Assembly: GCA_030634605.1 (NCBI GenBank)
Contig: DAOWAK010000013.1
Coordinates: 1-11,054 of the forward strand
DNA from: Sedimentisphaerales bacterium
GTDB lineage: Bacteria; Planctomycetota; Phycisphaerae; Sedimentisphaerales; SM23-30
DNA: 11,054 nt
Reading direction: 5' to 3'
The position numbers were made by a program, and so were the translations under genes. The notes beneath the pieces are model-generated. The model worked only from the letters and a program-made list of their open reading frames with translations, was not told where the DNA came from and searched no databases. The first letter of the stretch is position 1; each line of letters opens with the position of its first letter. Shown piece by piece: positions 7,153 to 11,054 of this stretch.

Positions 7153-8397
7153 TTAACGGACATCATCTTTCGCTAAATTTTCATTCGTTTTAGTTCCATT
7201 GCCATTTTTTGTAAAAACCTTCTCCCAATCCATCTTCCCGGTAAACTGCATAACCACAAACAAAGTGCAGATACACAAAATCGTAATTGCCAGGCCCGTA
7301 TAACCCTTAAAGAAGAATGTATAGGAAAAGAAAACCAGATAGATCAGTTGTGCCAGAGCGATTTCCACAAACGCCAGACGCACTCCCACCACCAGCCGCA
7401 TATAGGAAACCAGCAGAAAAATCGACACTGCCGAACATATCCCAAATGCCAGGTTGATCGAAACATGATCCACCAGATACGACAGCAGCAGGTGAAAGCT
7501 GAAAAACACCGTGGCGATAAAGAAATAGTTCATCGGATGAAGCTTAACATTCTTTATCGTGGTAAAGACCATCATCAAAAAGAAAAACAAAAACAGTGAT
7601 ATCGGTGCTGTCGCCGTTACTTTGCTCACCCAGGGCCCCGGATTGAGCCTCTGGGGCATGACCACGCCTATATCCGCGCCGGTCAGCAGGTTGGTGTATT
7701 TCCAGTTAAGCTTCCATCCGTCATCGCTGCTCTGCTTGTCGGTCGGCGAAATACCGTCCTGAGGAAAATCGATGTCCTCAAAATCCGTCCCCACCGTAAG
7801 CGAAAAATTCCGTATCTGGCTGACGCTGTCGCCGAAGCTATAGTTCCAGTTGTCCATCCCCTGCGAACCGTAAGAGATTTGGATATCCTGGGCCTGGCCC
7901 GCAGCCAACTCCAGCGTTCGGGTCAGCTTGCCCGAAGTCAATTTCACCTCTTTAACTTCATCCTTACCCACCACAAACCGAAAATTGTCATAGACCGCAC
8001 CAATCGCCGGAAACGCAAAATCCACGCTTATCTGCCGGGGAACGTCGGAATCATTGACGATGCGGTACTTCCCCTGAAAATTCACTCGATAAGTAGAATA
8101 CCACTGCAGACCCTTACGCCGATGGTCCAGTTTCAGATCGACCTCAATCTCGCTGGTATCCAGAGCGATATATTCGCGGATGGTTGCAGATTCACCTTTT
8201 TTGGGGTTGGGTCGGGGAACTTCGTAAGATACTAACGGCGCCGATTGCGTTTGCTCCGTCCCCCAAAGTTGCCCGACCGCGCCTCTCAATTTCACATCCT
8301 GTGTTTCGCTCCGGATCATCATCGTTCCTGCCAGGAACATCCAGGCAACAACAGTGCACCCATAAATAAAACTTATTGCAATAATACGTTTTGTCAT
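7153..8397 (-). CDS. CreD-family inner membrane protein
   Basis: A 414-residue protein with an N-terminal membrane segment (about 5-27), a large predicted extracytoplasmic beta-rich domain (28-262) and five or six clustered hydrophobic segments (about 263-386). The signature KLHPMNYFFIATVFFSFHLL (285-304) aligns well with the RLHPMQYLLVG region of E. coli CreD. The end motif GKMDWEKVF (387-395) matches the CreD RNIDW segment. Length is slightly below E. coli CreD (about 450). CreD belongs to the Cre envelope-stress regulon in enterobacteria, but its biochemical role is unclear, and no creBC is present here. The start is supported by AGGAGT, seven bases before the ATG, in a 38-base gap after the ATPase gene. 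Its place between the ATPase and the permease suggests a role with this export complex, which is inference. Confidence 0.8.
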   Translation of the reverse strand: MTKRIIAISFIYGCTVVAWMFLAGTMMIRSETQDVKLRGAVGQLWGTEQTQSAPLVSYEVPRPNPKKGESATIREYIALDTSEIEVDLKLDHRRKGLQWYSTYRVNFQGKYRIVNDSDVPRQISVDFAFPAIGAVYDNFRFVVGKDEVKEVKLTSGKLTRTLELAAGQAQDIQISYGSQGMDNWNYSFGDSVSQIRNFSLTVGTDFEDIDFPQDGISPTDKQSSDDGWKLNWKYTNLLTGADIGVVMPQRLNPGPWVSKVTATAPISLFLFFFLMMVFTTIKNVKLHPMNYFFIATVFFSFHLLLSYLVDHVSINLAFGICSAVSIFLLVSYMRLVVGVRLAFVEIALAQLIYLVFFSYTFFFKGYTGLAITILCICTLFVVMQFTGKMDWEKVFTKNGNGTKTNENLAKDDVR

Positions 8398-8435
8398 AGT
8401 AGTTACTCCTGTTACTTTTTGAGATTGCCGTAAAT

Positions 8436-9158
8436 TTACGCGATTTTCCGGTGCCCGGTCAGCTTGCGGAAAATCTCGTCCAGGTTCACCTGATGCTCCT
8501 GTTTGAGTTTTTCCGGCGTCGAATCCACCAGAATCTTACCCCGCGCGATGATAATCATCCGTGTGCAGACCGCCTCGACCTCTTCCAGAATGTGTGTCGA
8601 GATAATAATGCATTTTTCCTTGGCCATCTTCTTGATGAGCTGCCGCACCTCATGTTTCTGGTTGGGGTCCAGCCCGTCCGTCGGCTCATCCAGAATCAGC
8701 ACCTCCGGATCATGAATAAGAGCCTGGGCCAGCCCCACCCGACGCTGATAACCCTTCGAAAGCGTCTCGATGCTCTGATGATAAACCGATTCGATCGAAC
8801 AAAGCTTGACCACCCGGTCCATAGCCTTTTTTCGATCTTGGCCCTTAATCCCGCGAACATCACAGATAAAATTCAAAAACGATCCCACCGTCATCTCACC
8901 ATAAGCCGGAGCACTCTCCGCCAGATAGCCGATGGTTTGCCGAACCTTCATCGGATTCGCCAGGATATCCGCCCCGCATATCTCCGCCGTCCCCCCGTCC
9001 GGCTCCAGAAAACAGGCCAGCATCTTCATCGCCGTGCTCTTACCAGCCCCGTTCGGGCCCAAAAAGCCCAGCACCTCACCTCTGCTCAGCTCAAAATTAA
9101 TCCCGTCCACCGCCGTGATGGAACCAAAACTCCGTCTTAAGTCTTTGACTTTAATCAT
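8436..9158 (-). CDS. ABC transporter ATP-binding protein, GldA-like
   Basis: A 240-residue ABC ATPase with all nucleotide-binding motifs: Walker A GPNGAGKST (34-42), signature LSKGYQRRVGLAQAL (133-147), Walker B EVLILDEPT (152-160), D-loop GLDP (162-165) and H-loop STH with H189. The Q-loop region reads GYLAESAPAYGEMTV (77-91), with Glu near the usual Gln, as is common in the GldA/ABC-2 exporter group. It should power the permease at 5679-6410. The frame is open to an ATG at 9245, but I chose 9158 because GGAGC sits five bases upstream and the family domain starts with IKVKDL. A longer 269-residue form from 9245 cannot be excluded, but no good ribosome site precedes it. It is the first gene of the operon. 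Confidence 0.92.
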   Translation of the reverse strand: MIKVKDLRRSFGSITAVDGINFELSRGEVLGFLGPNGAGKSTAMKMLACFLEPDGGTAEICGADILANPMKVRQTIGYLAESAPAYGEMTVGSFLNFICDVRGIKGQDRKKAMDRVVKLCSIESVYHQSIETLSKGYQRRVGLAQALIHDPEVLILDEPTDGLDPNQKHEVRQLIKKMAKEKCIIISTHILEEVEAVCTRMIIIARGKILVDSTPEKLKQEHQVNLDEIFRKLTGHRKIA

Positions 9159-9163
9159 CTTAT

Positions 9164-9174
9164 GCTCCAAAAAC
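9164..9174 (-). promoter_or_regulatory. Ribosome binding site of the ABC ATPase gene
   Basis: GTTTTTGGAGC on the minus strand, five bases before the ATG at 9158. It favours this start over the in-frame ATG at 9245. Confidence 0.7.
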
Positions 9175-9216
9175 CTGTCCTGGCCGAATTCGCCCGATGA
9201 CGATTTGTCTGTTTTT

Positions 9217-9305
9217 CCAACTAATATACTCATCTTTGTACTCATACCAACTACGAATGCCCCCCTGTTTTTGGTTCACAATATTATGATTTTTTTTACC
9301 AACTA
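9217..9305 (-). repeat. Three TAGTTGG direct repeats around the operon promoter
   Basis: On the minus strand TAGTTGG occurs at 9299-9305, 9247-9253 and 9217-9223. The first two extend to TAGTTGGTA. The first copy overlaps the -35 end and spacer of the predicted promoter, and the other two lie in the 5' leader. They could be operator half-sites, or chance matches in AT-rich DNA. Confidence 0.35.
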
Positions 9306-9310
9306 GTCAA
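9283..9310 (-). promoter_or_regulatory. Predicted sigma70-like promoter of the ABC operon
   Basis: On the minus strand -35 TTGACT (9305-9310) and -10 CATAAT (9283-9288), each five of six consensus matches, are separated by 16 bases that include an A8 run. Transcription should start near 9276, leaving a leader of about 118 bases before the ATPase ATG at 9158. No other gene start lies nearby, so this is the likely driver of the whole seven-gene operon. Confidence 0.6.
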
Positions 9311-9324
9311 TACACAAATTTTTC

Positions 9325-9362
9325 ACCTGAAATTCCCCGTCCGGCTCCTTAGCCACCCAGGT
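9325..9362 (-). terminator. Possible hairpin between antiporter and ABC operon
   Basis: ACCTG/CAGGT (9358-9362 and 9325-9329) encloses a smaller GGCT-AAGG-AGCC stem-loop (9343-9354). It begins six bases after the antiporter stop codon and ends 15 bases before the operon -35 box. AAAAATTT follows instead of a U run, so it is at best a weak terminator. It could equally be a regulatory structure. Confidence 0.3.
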
Positions 9363-9367
9363 CAAAA

Positions 9368-10906
9368 TTACTCCGCATCATCAACCGCAGTTTCTTCCGT
9401 TGGATTAACCAGGCTGATCAGCGTCATCCCCGGCTTCAGCTTCAACGGCTCATCCGTCGTGAACACTTCCAACTGTCCCTCCCGGTCAATCAAAAACAAA
9501 GCCACCACGTTACCGCCGTAGTGCTTTTGAAAGGTTTCAAAATCAAATTCCTCGCTCAGCCGTGTTTTCTTGAGCACCGCCCCGCTCAGAAAACGCTGTG
9601 ACAGATAATCGAAATCGGCCCGCTTATCGAACAAAATCCGCCCCGCCAACTCACCCGCCGGTTGCGGCTCCCTGGAATCCGTCCCGCTGACCAGCTGAGG
9701 CTGCAACTGATAGCACTTACCGCTTTCCAGAACCCGGCTGTATCGGGTCGTTGCCAGGCGGTTCAGATTATCGCTCGAAGTCAACGCTAGCAACCTGCCC
9801 ACCGACGAAGTTTCGCACTGCTCAATGGTTTTCTCGTCAAAAGCACTGCCATATATCGCCCTCAATCCTGCCATCCGGGCGTTCTGAACCTTGGCAAAAT
9901 TATTATCCACCAGCAGAACATCTTGAAGACCCTCGCTTTGCAGCATTAGCCCGATTTCCCGCCCCCAGTTGTGCGCCCCGACAATCAAAAATCCCTGCGG
10001 GTTCGGCTGCGACAGCCCCAAATATCGTGCCGCCCCGCCCGCCGTCAAACTGTAAAACGTAACTGTCGCGATAATCACCAGAAATGTCAGCGGCATCAAC
10101 TGCTCCGCCTGAGGATACCCCCGCCGCACCAGCTCCAACGCAAATACCGATGAAACCGCCGCCGCCACAATCCCCCGCGGAGCCATCCATCCCAGGAACA
10201 ACCTTTCCTTCCACCCCAACCGCGATCCCACCGTCGAAATCGCCACCGCCGCCGGACGAGCAATTAAAACCAGAACCCCCAAAAACACCAGCCCCGACCA
10301 GCCCAGACACTCCATATCAGCAATCCGCAACCGCGCCGACAGCACAATAAACAAAATCGATATTAAGAGCACCCGCAAATCTTCCTTAAACTGCACAATG
10401 CGCTCAATAGAGATTGCTTTCTGATTAGCCAGCACAAATCCCATAAGCGTCACCGAAAGCAGCCCGGATTCCGCCCGGATAAGATTCGCCGCGACAAACG
10501 TGCCGATCACCGTGATAAGCACCAGCGAATTTTGCAGCAAATCCGGAAACAGATATCGCTTCAGAGCGGTCTTCAAAAGCCACGCTCCCGCCAGCCCCAC
10601 AACCGTCCCCGCCCCAATCGTCTTTAAGAGATTCCCCACCGAAGCCGCCAACCAGCCCCCTTCGGAATCTCCCGTAATCACCTGAAAAACCAGCACCGCC
10701 AGAATCGCCCCCACCGGATCGATAACGATCCCCTCCCACTTGATAATCGAACTTATCGTCCCAATCGGCCGCACGTGTCGCAACAGCGGAACAATCACCG
10801 TCGGCCCGGTAACAATCAATATCGACCCCAGCAGAATCGCCAAACCCGCGATTATGCTCCGGACGCAATGTCGCGGCGGAAATTCAAATTTCAGAGCTAA
10901 CCTCAT
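9368..10906 (-). CDS. CPA1-type cation/proton antiporter with TrkA/RCK region, N-terminally short
   Basis: A 512-residue protein. The membrane part carries ILIVTGPTVIVPLLRHVRP (29-47), KWEGIVIDPVGAI (56-68, with D63 likely in the ion path) and GWMAPRGIVAAAVSS (239-253), the core motifs of NhaP-like sodium or potassium/proton antiporters. Residues about 305-430 are a TrkA-N domain with dinucleotide motif GAHNWGREIG (310-319) and the acidic D333 in LLVDNN. A TrkA-C-like segment follows (about 445-505). Such proteins exchange cations for protons across the inner membrane and are gated by NAD(H) or nucleotides. Relatives have about 100-120 more N-terminal residues (three to four helices) before the VTGPT motif, and these are missing here. 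GGAAAGG, seven bases before the ATG at 10906, supports a start there. The frame also runs open to the window edge, but that extension (from 10907 on) is not hydrophobic and looks non-coding. It may be a truncated pseudogene. Confidence 0.8.
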   Translation of the reverse strand: MRLALKFEFPPRHCVRSIIAGLAILLGSILIVTGPTVIVPLLRHVRPIGTISSIIKWEGIVIDPVGAILAVLVFQVITGDSEGGWLAASVGNLLKTIGAGTVVGLAGAWLLKTALKRYLFPDLLQNSLVLITVIGTFVAANLIRAESGLLSVTLMGFVLANQKAISIERIVQFKEDLRVLLISILFIVLSARLRIADMECLGWSGLVFLGVLVLIARPAAVAISTVGSRLGWKERLFLGWMAPRGIVAAAVSSVFALELVRRGYPQAEQLMPLTFLVIIATVTFYSLTAGGAARYLGLSQPNPQGFLIVGAHNWGREIGLMLQSEGLQDVLLVDNNFAKVQNARMAGLRAIYGSAFDEKTIEQCETSSVGRLLALTSSDNLNRLATTRYSRVLESGKCYQLQPQLVSGTDSREPQPAGELAGRILFDKRADFDYLSQRFLSGAVLKKTRLSEEFDFETFQKHYGGNVVALFLIDREGQLEVFTTDEPLKLKPGMTLISLVNPTEETAVDDAE

Positions 10907-10913
10907 TATCACG

Positions 10914-10920
10914 CCTTTCC
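10914..10920 (-). promoter_or_regulatory. Putative ribosome binding site of the shortened antiporter
   Basis: GGAAAGG on the minus strand, seven bases upstream of the ATG at 10906. If used, the antiporter is made in its short form. It may be a chance match if the gene is broken. Confidence 0.4.
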
Positions 10921-10975
10921 AAAGAAACGGACCGCACGCTCGCTTCGACGCCATTACCAGGGCCAGAGGACATCT

Positions 10976-11054
10976 ATGATTCTTCCGAACCACCCCACGG
11001 TCGTGTACGGAGCCGATACGCCGCTGTTTTGGCTCACGACCCGGAAGTTGGCGA
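10976..11054 (+). CDS. Possible start of a divergent gene, cut by window edge
   Basis: An ATG at 10976 preceded by AGAGGA with five bases between opens a frame that continues to the edge (26 codons). It begins MILPNHPTVVYGAD and has GC-rich third positions (about 20 of 26 codons). The product is not recognised. The PNHP start faintly recalls glycerolipid acyltransferases, but the HX4D spacing does not fit. The opposite strand also has an open frame (11052 to a TAA at 10954), so the reading is uncertain. Confidence 0.25.
   Translation, partial: MILPNHPTVVYGADTPLFWLTTRKLA

Noticed and set aside
9903..10310. Gly-rich minus-strand open frame (135 codons) within the antiporter
   Set aside because: Extreme Gly/Ser composition is typical of a shifted frame over GC-rich hydrophobic coding DNA.
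10976..11054. Divergent open frame as a glycerolipid acyltransferase, from the PNHP start
   Set aside because: The acid after His is seven residues away instead of four, so the HX4D motif is not met and only 26 residues are visible.

Overview
The window looks like the chromosome of a Gram-negative environmental bacterium. My best guess is a planctomycete of the Phycisphaerae/Sedimentisphaerales type, but this rests only on gene content: a small cysteine-rich DUF6485-type protein, a gliding-type (Gld) ABC export operon with a GldG-like and a DUF4340 protein, and a CreD-like membrane protein. There is no rRNA, tRNA or marker gene to settle it. I see no CRISPR array, insertion sequence or phage gene.

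Left part, plus strand (1-2353): a 64-residue cysteine-rich protein (141-335), a 237-base spacer with inverted repeats and a T9 tract, then two overlapping genes that are clearly more AT-rich than the rest. They encode a nucleoside 2-deoxyribosyltransferase-like enzyme (573-1208) and a dGTPase-type HD triphosphohydrolase (1187-2353). Together they could turn dNTPs into deoxynucleosides and then into free bases, a two-step nucleotide sink. This is the best candidate here for a little-described, possibly anti-phage, system.

Middle part, minus strand (9158 down to 2447): one long co-directional operon behind a good sigma70-like promoter at 9283-9310. In transcription order it holds an ABC ATPase, a CreD-family inner-membrane protein, an MNT nucleotidyltransferase, a HEPN protein, an ABC-2 permease, a GldG-like auxiliary protein and a DUF4340 protein. 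The ATPase, permease, GldG and DUF4340 genes form a recognisable uncharacterised export system. The MNT-HEPN pair is normally a stand-alone toxin-antitoxin-type module. Here it sits between membrane genes of the operon with tight spacing, so it is probably co-translated with them.

Right edge, minus strand (10906 down to 9368): a CPA1-type cation/proton antiporter with a C-terminal TrkA/RCK regulatory region. It lacks roughly the first 100 residues usual for the family. The DNA beyond about 10850 does not encode the missing helices in any frame, so the gene is truncated, rearranged or misassembled. A short open frame with a ribosome binding site (10976 to the edge) may begin a divergent gene.
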